Assembly: GCF_000744105.1 (NCBI RefSeq)
Contig: NZ_JQLH01000001.1
Span: 1,116,001 to 1,180,000, forward strand
From: Maribacter forsetii DSM 18668
GTDB lineage: Bacteria; Bacteroidota; Bacteroidia; Flavobacteriales; Flavobacteriaceae
Reading direction: 5' to 3'
Length of the DNA: 64,000 nt
This document shows, in pieces, positions 52,320 through 61,570 of the stretch. The notes under the pieces are model-generated. The model made no database searches. It had not been told where the DNA came from and saw nothing but the letters and a program-made list of their open reading frames with translations. The position numbers and the translations under genes are program-made. The number at the start of each line of letters is the position of its first letter. Within the stretch, counting starts at the first letter, position 1.

Positions 52320-53087
52320 ATGATAAAATTCTTTAGAAAAATCAGACAAAAAATGTTGACTGAAAATAAATTCAGTAAATATCTGCTTTATGCTGTTGGA
52401 GAAATAATACTTGTTGTTATTGGTATATTAATAGCTTTACAGATTAATAACAATAATAATTACAACGAACAAAGAAGTCTAGAGAAAGAGTATTTATTAT
52501 CCATACAAACAGAATTTAAAAATAACTTAAAAATAATAAATGCCTCTATTCAAGAAAATGAGCAACGTATAGAGTCACTTGAATATCTATTGAATTTATT
52601 TGATAAAAATGTGCTTGACACAGTCAGTAGTCAGAGAATTTCTCAAAAATTTGCCCCTATTTTCGGTAGTTCAATTAGCTATATACCTGCAACAGGAGTT
52701 TTAGAAGACATCATTAGTTCAGGTAAGCTCAATATCCTTTTAAATAAAAAATTAAGACAAAACATAGCCTCTTTTAATAGTTCATTGGATTATTTAGACA
52801 TTCAGTTAAATGCAATGGATTTCACAGAAGAAAATTTACGTACTATTTTTTATAAAAAAGGAAGTACACGAAAACTTGTGATGGATATAGGATTTATGAA
52901 TTCCGATTTCAAGTCAATTTCCGAAAAGATAGATAACAAACAATTATTCGAATCAGCTGAATTTGAAAATTATCTTTTAGCCTACTATCTATCGGCTAAA
53001 GTAACGAATGGACCAAAGTTATTTGGACGTGTGAAGACTGAAATAGAGACCATTATAAAAGAAATTGAAAAAGAGTTAGAAAAATAA
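52320..53087 (+). CDS. DUF6090 family membrane-anchored protein
   Basis: 255 aa from the ATG at 52320; the frame opens 45 nt earlier but the family starts with MIKFFRKIRQ. It shows the DUF6090 hallmark: a basic N-terminus, KFSKYLLYAVGEIILVVIGILIALQINNN (one membrane helix) and a helical rest. Function unknown; the family is confined mainly to flavobacteria. Confidence 0.75.
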   Translation: MIKFFRKIRQKMLTENKFSKYLLYAVGEIILVVIGILIALQINNNNNYNEQRSLEKEYLLSIQTEFKNNLKIINASIQENEQRIESLEYLLNLFDKNVLDTVSSQRISQKFAPIFGSSISYIPATGVLEDIISSGKLNILLNKKLRQNIASFNSSLDYLDIQLNAMDFTEENLRTIFYKKGSTRKLVMDIGFMNSDFKSISEKIDNKQLFESAEFENYLLAYYLSAKVTNGPKLFGRVKTEIETIIKEIEKELEK

Positions 53088-53265
53088 AGATAGTACGCCA
53101 AAGAACTGAGATAATCAATAATTAAATTCTCAAGTCTTCCTGTAATCAACTTAGTAGAAAAACAAGACTATCAAGTTTTCGTCACAGTGTTAAATTGATG
53201 AGAAATATTCTTTGCTCACCTTTACTCTTAATAACTTTACGGGCTATACTAAAGAAATTAAAATA

Positions 53266-53916
53266 ATGAAAAGTTTAAAAGAACAAACCGATGCTAAAAT
53301 TGCTTCTGGCAGATTGGCTAAACCTGAATTCATGAAAGGCGTTGATGAGGTGATTGAGGAAGCAAAAGCTTTTGAAAAAGGAGCAAAAGCAGTAAAGGTT
53401 GGGCAAAAAGCTCCAATTTTCAAGCTTCCAAACGCTGAGAATGAATTGATTTCACTAGAAGGTTTACTTGAGAAAGGTGCTGTTGTTGTGACATTTTATC
53501 GTGGCGATTGGTGTCCGTATTGCAACTTGCAACTGAGAGCTTTACAAGCAAGGTTAAGTGAAATACATGCATTAGGTGCTACGTTGGTTGCTATAAGTCC
53601 GCAAGTACCAGACGGATCATTGACAAAAAGTGAAATCAGTGAGATGGATTTTATAGTTTTGTCCGATCAAAATGCAAAAGTTGCTTCTGAATATGGGGTT
53701 GCTTGGGAGGTGCCGGAGTTTTTATTAGATCATATGCGCGTAGATCGTAATTTAGATTTGGAAGCCATTAATAATGGGAATGGAAGTGTACTGCCAATAC
53801 CCGCAACATTTATTTTAGGAAAGGATGGCGTTGTAAAATGGAGCTATGTAAATGTTGATTACAGAACACGTTCAGAACCTGAAGAGATTATAGCTGAATT
53901 AAAAAAGCTGTCTTAG
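53266..53916 (+). CDS. Peroxiredoxin-like protein with a CPYC site, paralog 2
   Basis: 216 aa from the ATG at 53266 (MKSLKEQTDAKIASGRL). It shares with the protein at 48275 the block FYRGDWCPYCNLQLRALQARL (C83, C86) and the C-terminal SPQVPDGSLTKSEISE pattern. It is not preceded by a TetR operator repeat, so it may be expressed independently. Confidence 0.85.
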   Translation: MKSLKEQTDAKIASGRLAKPEFMKGVDEVIEEAKAFEKGAKAVKVGQKAPIFKLPNAENELISLEGLLEKGAVVVTFYRGDWCPYCNLQLRALQARLSEIHALGATLVAISPQVPDGSLTKSEISEMDFIVLSDQNAKVASEYGVAWEVPEFLLDHMRVDRNLDLEAINNGNGSVLPIPATFILGKDGVVKWSYVNVDYRTRSEPEEIIAELKKLS

Positions 53917-54043
53917 GTGGTAAAACAATCAATAAGGTTAGTTTTTTCTGAGATATACAATAGTGAAAGCTTTGCAGAAAGTTATAGAAGGAAAATTACT
54001 GTTTAAGATAGCCTCGAATTTGTGATAAATACGATAAATAAAA

Positions 54044-54574
54044 ATGTGCCCTACTATAAATTTTCAGGATTTAAAAAGTGAAATTGAAATTGCTACAAAA
54101 TTAGCTTTCAAAGAAAACATTGAGAAATATGGTACAGATATTTGTGCTTTTTCATTGGTTAGTGATGATGGTGCAATGACAGTAGTGCCCTATATAAATA
54201 CTAATGAGCATCTAGAAAAGATGCAGTCAGAAGATGCCGAGTATAAAGAAACATATGAGTTTGAGCCTGCAGAGTGGTTTGCATCCGGTGGGGCAAATAA
54301 TGAATTCTATGCGATATGTAAAACGCTTTGCGAAGCAATTGATAATGAAGAATTAGATTTTGAAGATTTTAGAAATTCTTTATTTGAAACTTGTACTCAA
54401 GTTTTAGAAAAACTTCGATTAGAAAAATTCTTTCATAAAGAATTAGGTAGAGATATTTTGTTGATGTTCAGTATTTCTGATACTTCTGAGTCTAATGAGA
54501 ATTTATTACAATGGATGAAGCGCCTAAATTCAGCTAGCGAGAGCAAACGCTTTGAAAAGTACTTGAGTGATTAG
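54044..54574 (+). CDS. DUF4303 domain protein
   Basis: 176 aa, soluble and acidic. DUF4303 pattern: FSLVSDDGAMTVVPYINTNEHLEKM, then YEFEPAEWFASGGANNEFYAICKTL, then a late KELGRDILLMFSISD. The family is typically found with toxin-immunity or SUKH-type genes. Here it is an isolated copy, about 42 kb away from the island at 1-12 kb. Confidence 0.75.
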   Translation: MCPTINFQDLKSEIEIATKLAFKENIEKYGTDICAFSLVSDDGAMTVVPYINTNEHLEKMQSEDAEYKETYEFEPAEWFASGGANNEFYAICKTLCEAIDNEELDFEDFRNSLFETCTQVLEKLRLEKFFHKELGRDILLMFSISDTSESNENLLQWMKRLNSASESKRFEKYLSD

Positions 54575-54618
54575 CGAATGATTGTGTTACAAAATTAGTC
54601 GGATTTTTAATTTTATTT

Positions 54619-54660
54619 TAAACCCCATATCGTTATCGTAAGAGATGGGGTTTATTTTTT
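54619..54660 (+). terminator. Terminator after the DUF4303 gene
   Basis: TAAACCCCAT and ATGGGGTTTA arms with a 16-nt loop, followed by T-rich sequence. The arms are perfect. Confidence 0.8.
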
Positions 54661-54905
54661 TTATGTAGAAAAAGAAAATTTAAATTTTTTATTTTGATTC
54701 TCAATGATACCTATGCTAACCGTGTTTTATCCAATAATTTTATTCGGACTTTATAACTCAAAAAGCCAACTTCATATTTGTATACATTTTTCAATATCAT
54801 CATCGTAAAATGAGCTATATTCATTCTTTCAAATTTTAATGATGGGTAATTTCCCCTTTTAACCTGACACTAAAAATGACAAGTGTAATTGTTAGAGAAT
54901 CTATA
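54661..54905. other. Intergenic spacer with no recognisable gene
   Basis: AT-rich stretch before the histidine kinase gene. No open frame with coding character, no strong hairpin and no clear repeat seen. A promoter is expected here but none stands out. Confidence 0.5.
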
Positions 54906-57143
54906 ATGAAGTTAAAGTCACTAATTGCTTCTACTAAAACCTATATTATACTATTGGTATTAGCAATTACCCTGCTATTATATACCGTTACCGTAGGGTA
55001 CAAACAAGTAAATAGACTTCATAAAACAGGTGACCTGGTTTCGCATACTCTTGAAGTACAGCGAACTATTGTAGAACTTTCAGCTAATTTTTTAGAAGTA
55101 GAAACGATTCAGCTTAGAAACCTATTCCAAGAAGAAAGTAACTTTACCGCAATTAACATTACAGAAATAGGGCAATCATTAGATAGGTTAAAAATTCTTA
55201 CCAAAGATAACCAGGCACAGCAAGAACGTGTAAAAGCTTTACAATTGCTGCATGAAAAAATTAAGAAAGAAATAGATACTACAATATTGGTTGATAGTAC
55301 TGTTGTAGCAGATAGTCTGTCAGTAAAAGACAGCATTGTAGTTAATTTTGCTAGTTTACCCTTTAGACGTAAGGAACGAATATCTAAAATTGTTGCAGAA
55401 TCTCAATTTATAAAGGATAGGATGCTGGCAGAAGAGAACTATTTAATGGTTTCTCGTAAAGAAGAATACACATCGCAATCGTTCTTAACACCAATGTCAT
55501 CTTTATTGGTGGCATTAACGGCTTTGATTATTTTTTTAATAGGCTTTATAAGCATTTACAAACAAAAAGGAGAAATAGAAGAAGTAAGTAGCCAGATTTT
55601 TATACAGAATAAAAAACTACAGGAAACAGAGGAGTTTTTAATAGGTGTTTATAAAAGTTCAAATAATGTTATTAGTCATTTTGAGCCTGTTTTAGATACA
55701 GATAAAAATATAACCGATTTTCAATTTAAGTATACCTCAAATGCAATAGAAAAGATAACAGGGGCAGAGCAAGACGATATAATTGGCGGCTCTCTTTTAG
55801 AAATGTACCCAATGGTCTTGGAGAATGGACTTTTTGATTTAATGAAAGAGTGTTATTTAAGTGGAAATACTCAAGAACATGAGAGTATTTACACTTTTGA
55901 GGGGCAATCTAAATACATCTTTAATGCCATTGTTAAATCTGCCAATGGTATTACCAATACCGCTTGGGATACTACTAAGGTGAAAGAAGCAGAAAAAAAC
56001 CTTCAAAAACTCAATGAAGATTTAAGCCTACAGAATACTATTTTTAAAGAGGCAGAAAATGTTGCTGGCGTAGGTAGCTTTATTTGGTATTTAGATGATG
56101 GTAGTGCTACTGTTTCTGATAATTTTTACAGGATTTTAGGAGTAGAGCCAAAAAGCTTTGAAGTTAATTTTGAGGCTTACAAAGAGTTTGTTCATCCAGA
56201 AGATGTTGGCATTTTTGAGTCGCTTAGTGAGAATGCAGAAGAAAACGAGGTCTCAACCGTTTTGGCATACAGAGTGCTTACCAAAGAAAAAGTGGTGAAG
56301 CATTTAGATCTAAAAGGTAGATACGTTGAAATAGATAATAGACCAGTTTCTGTGGGTATTGTACAAGATATAACTAGTCGTGTAGAAAAGGATAAAGCAC
56401 TTATTGACAGTTTTGAAAAATTGAAGGTTAGTAATGAAGAATTAGAATCTTTTAATAGAGTTGCCAGTCATGATTTACAAGAGCCGCTTAGGAAAATACA
56501 AATGTTTATTTCTCGCATAGAAGATGAGGGTGAAGAAGGTTTGTCTATTGCTCATCAAAAGTATTTCTCTAAAATTAAATCAGGTACTTTTAGAATGCGA
56601 GAATTAATACAGAATTTACTTTCGTATTCTAGAATAGATAAGATCAATTCAAATTTCGAAAATATTCCTCTTGCTGATATTCTAAGTAAAATTGAGGATG
56701 AGCTCTCACAGCTCATTAAAGATACTGACACCTCTATTTCTTATAACAATTTGCCTATAATTCAGGGCATACCTTTTAAGATAGAGCAACTATGTACTAA
56801 TCTTATTAGTAATTCTATAAAGTATTGCAAAAAGGATGTAGCTCCTAAAATAGTCATTAGCGCTAAAAAGGTTCGTAATTCACAAATCACAGAAAATTTC
56901 AGCAAGCTATCAGAATACTATTATAAAATCTCATTTGCAGATAATGGTATTGGTTTTGAACCTGAATTTGCAACTAATATTTTTGAGGTATTTCAAAGAC
57001 TACATTCTAAAACGGAATATTCGGGTACGGGCATTGGACTCTCTATTTGCAAAAAGATAGTAGAAAAACACCATGGGCATATTCATGCCATAGGTAAAAA
57101 AGACAAAGGGTCTACATTCGTAATTTATTTACCGGTCAACTAA
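54906..57143 (+). CDS. CHASE3/PAS-containing sensor histidine kinase
   Basis: 745 aa from the ATG at 54906 (MKLKSLIASTKTYIILLVLAITLLLYTVTVGY). Order: helix 1 (~13-31), a periplasmic four-helix CHASE3-like domain (~35-195) with an unusual insert VDSTVVADSLSVKDSIVV, helix 2 (~205-225), PAS domains (about 255-370 and 395-505, with FIWYLDDGSATVSDNFYRILG), HisKA with H522 (ASHDLQEPLRKIQ) and HATPase_c with NLISNSIKYC, DNGIGFE, FEVFQRLHS and GTGIGLSIC. No response regulator is adjacent. It probably senses a periplasmic signal and autophosphorylates; the partner is not identified. Confidence 0.85.
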   Translation: MKLKSLIASTKTYIILLVLAITLLLYTVTVGYKQVNRLHKTGDLVSHTLEVQRTIVELSANFLEVETIQLRNLFQEESNFTAINITEIGQSLDRLKILTKDNQAQQERVKALQLLHEKIKKEIDTTILVDSTVVADSLSVKDSIVVNFASLPFRRKERISKIVAESQFIKDRMLAEENYLMVSRKEEYTSQSFLTPMSSLLVALTALIIFLIGFISIYKQKGEIEEVSSQIFIQNKKLQETEEFLIGVYKSSNNVISHFEPVLDTDKNITDFQFKYTSNAIEKITGAEQDDIIGGSLLEMYPMVLENGLFDLMKECYLSGNTQEHESIYTFEGQSKYIFNAIVKSANGITNTAWDTTKVKEAEKNLQKLNEDLSLQNTIFKEAENVAGVGSFIWYLDDGSATVSDNFYRILGVEPKSFEVNFEAYKEFVHPEDVGIFESLSENAEENEVSTVLAYRVLTKEKVVKHLDLKGRYVEIDNRPVSVGIVQDITSRVEKDKALIDSFEKLKVSNEELESFNRVASHDLQEPLRKIQMFISRIEDEGEEGLSIAHQKYFSKIKSGTFRMRELIQNLLSYSRIDKINSNFENIPLADILSKIEDELSQLIKDTDTSISYNNLPIIQGIPFKIEQLCTNLISNSIKYCKKDVAPKIVISAKKVRNSQITENFSKLSEYYYKISFADNGIGFEPEFATNIFEVFQRLHSKTEYSGTGIGLSICKKIVEKHHGHIHAIGKKDKGSTFVIYLPVN

Positions 57144-57294
57144 ATTTTTCATTTGTGATAATAGTGATTTCATAAATCGCTTAGCACTTCTTTCCTGCTT
57201 TTTTATATAGGAAAGTTGAATTCATGTGCTTTAGTTGCATGCATGATTCTAAGAAAAAAGGTATTTTTAAAAAACTACTAAGAATTCATATGGT

Positions 57295-57843
57295 ATGGAA
57301 AAACTAATACTTCAGACCGATCGATTGGAGTTAAGGCTAATTGAAATGGTAGATGTGAAGGATATTCATCGCTTACATTCCATACCGGAAACGGATGAAT
57401 TCAATACGCTAGGCATTCCAGAAAGTTTAGAGGAAACAAAAAGGATTATAGAACCATGGATCAAAGCGAATAATGCAAGTGAAATACGTAATTATACTTT
57501 AGCTATCAAAAATAAGGTGAATAATGAGTTTGTTGGTTTATTGGGTTTACGGTTAGGTTCTAAGAAATATAGACGAGCAGAAATATGGTATAAACTACAT
57601 ATTGATTATTGGAATAAAGGTCTTGCTACTGAAATGGTTAGAGAAATATTGGATTACGGATTTAATGTGCTTAATCTTCATCGTATAGAAGCAGGTTGTG
57701 CGGTAGATAATATAGCCTCTGCCAGGGTGCTAGAAAAAGTAGGGATGAAGAAAGAAGGTCTTAGAAGACAAATACTTCCCTTAAAAAAAGGATGGTCAGA
57801 TAGTTTTGAATATGCTATGTTGGAAAGGGATGACCGTATTTAA
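57295..57843 (+). CDS. GNAT-family N-acetyltransferase (RimJ/RimL type)
   Basis: 182 aa. It has the RimL-type pattern MEKLILQTDRLELRLI, the acetyl-CoA-binding motif IDYWNKGLATEMVREIL and the terminal NLHRIEAGCAVDNIASARVLEKVGMKKEGLRRQ. It would acetylate an amino group on a peptide, tRNA-like molecule or small molecule; the target is unknown. It precedes the permease by 18 nt, so they may be co-transcribed. Confidence 0.85.
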   Translation: MEKLILQTDRLELRLIEMVDVKDIHRLHSIPETDEFNTLGIPESLEETKRIIEPWIKANNASEIRNYTLAIKNKVNNEFVGLLGLRLGSKKYRRAEIWYKLHIDYWNKGLATEMVREILDYGFNVLNLHRIEAGCAVDNIASARVLEKVGMKKEGLRRQILPLKKGWSDSFEYAMLERDDRI

Positions 57844-57861
57844 AAATAATAGGTAAAGAAG

Positions 57862-59154
57862 ATGGGTGTAGAAAAGAAAATAGGACTCAAAGATGCAATT
57901 TCTATAGGTATAGGCGGTATGGTCGGTGGTGGTATTTTTGCCGTTCTTGGTCTTGCGGTTTCTTTGGCAAAAGGAGCAACACCTGTTGCATTTCTTTGGG
58001 CAGGTATCATTGCTATGTTAACAGCTTATTCATATGCCAAGCTTTCAAAGAAATATCCTGAGAATGGTGGTACGGTAAAATTTGTACATCAACAATTTGG
58101 TAGCGGTATTTTTGCCGGTGGTATCAACAATCTATTATGGGTCAGCTATATTGTTATGCTTGCATTATATGCATCGGCATTTGGGTCGTATGCTAGTGAA
58201 CTAATCTCGCTTTCAGGGTCAAAAGAAATAGATACACGCATATTTCAGACCGTTATTTTACTGATTGCCTTATTGATCAATTATCTGAGTGTTAAACTGG
58301 TTAGTGAAATTGAGTCATTGGCGGTAATTATTAAACTATCCATTTTAATAGCATTTATAGGTATCGGTTTTTATGGCTTATCCGTCCATCCAGAAAACTT
58401 AAAACAATTGTCTCCAAGTAATTGGGAAAGTCCGTTATTAATTCTTTCTGGTGGTATGGTCATTTTTGTTGCTTATGAAGGATTCGAGTTAATTGCTAAT
58501 TCTATATCGGACCTAAGAGACAGAGAAAAGAATACCGAAAAAGCATATTTTGGCGCCGTAGGCTTCGTAATCGTATTATATATCTTAATTGCAATTGTAA
58601 CCGTTGGGGCTTTACCGTTTGATCAAATTGCCAATGCCGAAGATTACGTGTTGGCAAAAGCAGCTGAGCCAACGCTTGGGCAAATTGGCTTTACAATTAT
58701 AACCATTACAGCATTGATTTCTACTTTCTCTGCTATTAATGCAACTGTTTTAGGCAGTGGTAGGGTAAATTATGATATTGCTGAAGATGATGAATTACCC
58801 AAATATTTTTGCCATATGTTTTGGGGTAAACCTGTTGGATTTTTAATAACCGCAATACTTTCTATTGCCTTGGTCAACTCCTTTAATCTTCAAAGTATTT
58901 CTACGGCAGGCAGTGCAGGGTTCTTATTGATTTTTTGCATTGTAAATTATATAGGATTCAAAAAACATAAGGAACTGGATTCTAAAAGTTATGTACATTT
59001 ATTTGCTTGTATATTATGTTTGTTGGCATTCGTTACTTTGATTATTCAACAGTTTTCTGTTAATAGAGTTGGGGTAATTACTGCTTTGGGTATTATAGCG
59101 TTCTGCTTTATTCTTGAGCTAGTTTACAAAAAGACAGAAGCTAAAATAGGCTAG
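57862..59154 (+). CDS. APC-family amino-acid permease
   Basis: 430 aa, about 12 transmembrane helices of the amino acid-polyamine-organocation fold, starting with GLKDAISIGIGGMVGGGIFAVLGL, where GxGxxGGGIF is the family's substrate-binding helix-1 motif. Further landmarks are FVAYEGFELIANSI (helix 6) and the polar break in ATVLGSGRVNYDIAEDDELP. It probably imports amino acids or related compounds; specificity cannot be read. Confidence 0.85.
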   Translation: MGVEKKIGLKDAISIGIGGMVGGGIFAVLGLAVSLAKGATPVAFLWAGIIAMLTAYSYAKLSKKYPENGGTVKFVHQQFGSGIFAGGINNLLWVSYIVMLALYASAFGSYASELISLSGSKEIDTRIFQTVILLIALLINYLSVKLVSEIESLAVIIKLSILIAFIGIGFYGLSVHPENLKQLSPSNWESPLLILSGGMVIFVAYEGFELIANSISDLRDREKNTEKAYFGAVGFVIVLYILIAIVTVGALPFDQIANAEDYVLAKAAEPTLGQIGFTIITITALISTFSAINATVLGSGRVNYDIAEDDELPKYFCHMFWGKPVGFLITAILSIALVNSFNLQSISTAGSAGFLLIFCIVNYIGFKKHKELDSKSYVHLFACILCLLAFVTLIIQQFSVNRVGVITALGIIAFCFILELVYKKTEAKIG

Positions 59155-59171
59155 TGTCCAGAAAAAATGGA

Positions 59172-59209
59172 ATTAAACTTACTTCTTTCGGTTTTTTTAT
59201 AAGTTTAAT
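59172..59209. repeat. Ten-base perfect inverted repeat after the permease
   Basis: ATTAAACTTA (59172) and TAAGTTTAAT (59200) flank 18 nt including a T run. It could be a weak terminator or a remnant of mobile DNA next to the IS200 element. Confidence 0.45.
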
Positions 59210-59281
59210 CATGATATACTCTTATGTTTTAATCTACTATCATTGGCTTTTAAGATGATCATTTGAGTTAAAGTAAATAAT

Positions 59282-59817
59282 CCTCGGGGCAAGCCCCGAG
59301 GCATTTGTTTAGAAAAGATTCAATTGAATGCCATTGTCTTTATGTAAGATCTGATAATCCTTTTCGGATCCTTGATTTTTTACATATGCAGCTATTACTT
59401 TTTCATTACTATGTCTTCCTACAGTATTAACATAGAAACCACTGCCCCAAAAGGCTCCACCCCATAATGCTCGTTTAACCCCAGGAGCTTGAGAAAAAAT
59501 TTCCCTAGCAGTAATACTTTTAATTGTTCTTGCAATCTTTGTAGGGCTAAAAGTGGGAACACTTTGCAATAGAAAATGAACATGATTCTTGTCAGAGCCT
59601 ATTTCCAGAAAGTGAATTTCATATCTATCCTCTATTTCAATACAAGTCCTTTTCAATATCTGGTCAACTTTTGGACTCAATACAAATCGGCGATACTTTG
59701 TTGAACATACCAAATGGTAAAGCAACAATGATACGTTATGACTTTTATGAAAATGCTTACTTGAGCTCACGCTCAAAGATTACTGTTTTTTTCACGCGAG
59801 GCAAGCCTCGGGGTATT
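59282..59817 (-). mobile_element. IS200/IS605-type element with one transposase gene
   Basis: Small element with a single tnpA on the minus strand. It is bordered on the right by hairpin CGAGGC-AA-GCCTCG (59797-59810) and on the left by hairpin CCTCGGGGC-AA-GCCCCGAGG (59282-59301). Both hairpins have the apex GCAAGC and are followed by G(T/C)ATTT, as expected for IS200-type end structures or REP-like flanks. Exact cleavage points are not identified. No terminal inverted repeats or target duplications occur, as expected for this class. Confidence 0.75.
59309..59776 (-). CDS. tnpA: IS200/IS605-family transposase TnpA (Y1 HUH)
   Basis: 155 aa single-strand transposase. The HUH motif is H65-V-H67 (NHVHFLL) and the catalytic tyrosine is Y131 in AAYVKNQG. 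Also present are LVCSTKYRRFVL and ALWGGAFWGSGFYVNTVG, which are IS200-type. Length is normal, so the copy may be active. It would cut and join single-stranded element ends during replication. Confidence 0.88.
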   Translation of the reverse strand: MSVSSSKHFHKSHNVSLLLYHLVCSTKYRRFVLSPKVDQILKRTCIEIEDRYEIHFLEIGSDKNHVHFLLQSVPTFSPTKIARTIKSITAREIFSQAPGVKRALWGGAFWGSGFYVNTVGRHSNEKVIAAYVKNQGSEKDYQILHKDNGIQLNLF

Positions 59818-60012
59818 TACCCTCCCAGAATAAAGAGGCGATTTTATAACTGAGAGTATAACATGTTTTACTGCTTTATTCTTCTTTTCATGTAAAATGC
59901 ATATTATTGCAACTAAGTTGCAATAATTAATGTAAAGCAATAAAAATATAGCTCATTTTAGTTTTTAGATAAAGTGTGTTATTTCTCTTTAATCCATTTT
60001 TAATACAAGAAT

Positions 60013-60921
60013 ATGCAGGCAATAAATAATTTTGACGTAATCATAATAGGTGGTAGTTACGCTGGTTTAGCAGCGGCAATGTCCTTGGGCAGATCATTAA
60101 GAAAAGTATTGATAATTGATAGTGGTAAGCCTTGTAATAAACAAACACCACATTCACATAATTTTCTAACCCAAGACGGTAAGACACCTAGTGAAATTAG
60201 TAGTATTGCTAAATCTCAAGTTTTAGAATACAAAACCGTAAACTTTTTAGAAGATGAAGCTATACACGCAATTAATAATGAAACTAGCTTTTCGGTAAGT
60301 ACAAAATCAGGAATTACATATAGTGCTAAAAAACTCATTTTAGCTACTGGTATTAAAGATGTCATGCCCAATATTAAGGGCTTCGCCGCATGTTGGGGTA
60401 TCTCTGTGGTTCACTGTCCATATTGTCATGGATATGAGATTAGGAATAAGAAAACGGGTATAATGGCCAATGGTGAGCGTGCTTATCATTTGGCATCAAT
60501 GGTTGGGAACCTTACCAAAAATCTTCATGTTTTAACCAATGAACCTGCTTCTTTTTCTAAAGAAGAATGGAGTAAATTAGAACATAACCGCATAAGTGTT
60601 ATTGATAAAAAAATTGTTGAGGTAGAGCACAAAGACGGAAACGTTAAAGCAATCATTTTCGATGACGGAAGTAAAGAGGTTATTGATGCTATTTATGCCG
60701 CGTTGCCTTTTGTTCAACATAGTAATATTTCAAATTTGTTAGACTGCGAATTAAATGAAGAGGGTTTTATTAAGGTAGATGACATGTATAGAACTACTAT
60801 TGAAAACGTATTTGCTTGTGGTGATAATTGTATAAAAATGAGGTCATTGGCTAATTCTGTAGCGTCAGGTACCATGGTGGGTGCGGTTGTTAATTTGGAA
60901 TTGGTAAAAGAGAATTTTTAA
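60013..60921 (+). CDS. Thioredoxin-reductase-like FAD-dependent NAD(P) oxidoreductase
   Basis: 302 aa. The FAD-binding motif GGSYAGLAAAM is at 13-23. The disulfide C135-P-Y-C138 in VVHCPYCHGYE is where TrxR has CATC, a TrxR/AhpF-like reductase variant. The second FAD motif is ENVFACGDNC. Within the family it is closest to small NAD(P)/FAD reductases rather than classical TrxB. It is 37 nt before the VOC gene and probably co-transcribed. Confidence 0.85.
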   Translation: MQAINNFDVIIIGGSYAGLAAAMSLGRSLRKVLIIDSGKPCNKQTPHSHNFLTQDGKTPSEISSIAKSQVLEYKTVNFLEDEAIHAINNETSFSVSTKSGITYSAKKLILATGIKDVMPNIKGFAACWGISVVHCPYCHGYEIRNKKTGIMANGERAYHLASMVGNLTKNLHVLTNEPASFSKEEWSKLEHNRISVIDKKIVEVEHKDGNVKAIIFDDGSKEVIDAIYAALPFVQHSNISNLLDCELNEEGFIKVDDMYRTTIENVFACGDNCIKMRSLANSVASGTMVGAVVNLELVKENF

Positions 60922-60958
60922 TTCTTTAGGTGTGAAATGATAATTCTATATTGCAATC

Positions 60959-61336
60959 ATGAACTTAAATCAAATTACCGTTCCCTCTATAAATGTGGAG
61001 AATGCAATAGCTTTCTATGAAAAATTAGGATTACAGCTCATTGTAAAATCACTTCCTAACTATGCAAGATTTGAGTGTCCTGATGGAAACTCTACGTTTT
61101 CTATTCACTTGGTAGATAAATTGCCTCAAGGAACTGGGGTGTATGTCTATTTTGAATGCGATAATCTTGATGATAAAGTAGAACTGCTTAAAAATAAAGG
61201 AGTTAAATTTGACCAAGAGCCCATTGATGAAAAATGGTTATGGAGAGAGGCAAGGTTAAAAGACCTAGACGGTAATCAACTTATATTATTCTTTGGCGGT
61301 GAGAATAGATTGAACCCACCGTGGCGAATTACTTAG
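60959..61336 (+). CDS. VOC-superfamily protein (glyoxalase/dioxygenase fold)
   Basis: 125 aa. VOC pattern: MNLNQITVPSINVENAIAFYEKLGLQLIVK, then VYVYFECDNLDDKVELLKNKGVKFDQEP and LKDLDGNQLILFF. Glyoxalase-like or metabolite-binding role; the metal ligands cannot be assigned with certainty. Pairing with a TrxR-like enzyme suggests thiol or aldehyde chemistry (inference). Confidence 0.8.
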   Translation: MNLNQITVPSINVENAIAFYEKLGLQLIVKSLPNYARFECPDGNSTFSIHLVDKLPQGTGVYVYFECDNLDDKVELLKNKGVKFDQEPIDEKWLWREARLKDLDGNQLILFFGGENRLNPPWRIT

Positions 61337-61425
61337 TTTTTGAGTTGATAGAAATAATATTAGAACTAAGAATACGTCTTAATCTTTACATTCATAACAA
61401 AGAGTTATAAATGTCAATATAATTT

Positions 61426-61449
61426 TATGATGTTCAATTATGATGTTCA
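61426..61449. repeat. Two direct repeats upstream of the glucosidase
   Basis: TATGATGTTCA occurs twice, 13 bp apart centre to centre (61426-61436, 61439-61449). A possible regulator binding site; no regulator gene is nearby. Confidence 0.5.
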
Positions 61450-61570
61450 TAGAATAGCCAAGTTAAATTTAACAAGTTAATAGTGTATTTGTCTTAATTG
61501 TAATGATTAAGTAATACTATTCATTTGATGTCCACGTTAACCAAACAAATACTTTTACATATAGTATTTT

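Noticed and set aside
61426..61449. CRISPR-like start of a repeat array
   Set aside because: Only two copies of an 11-base unit, with 2 bases between them and no spacers; direct operator half-sites are more likely.
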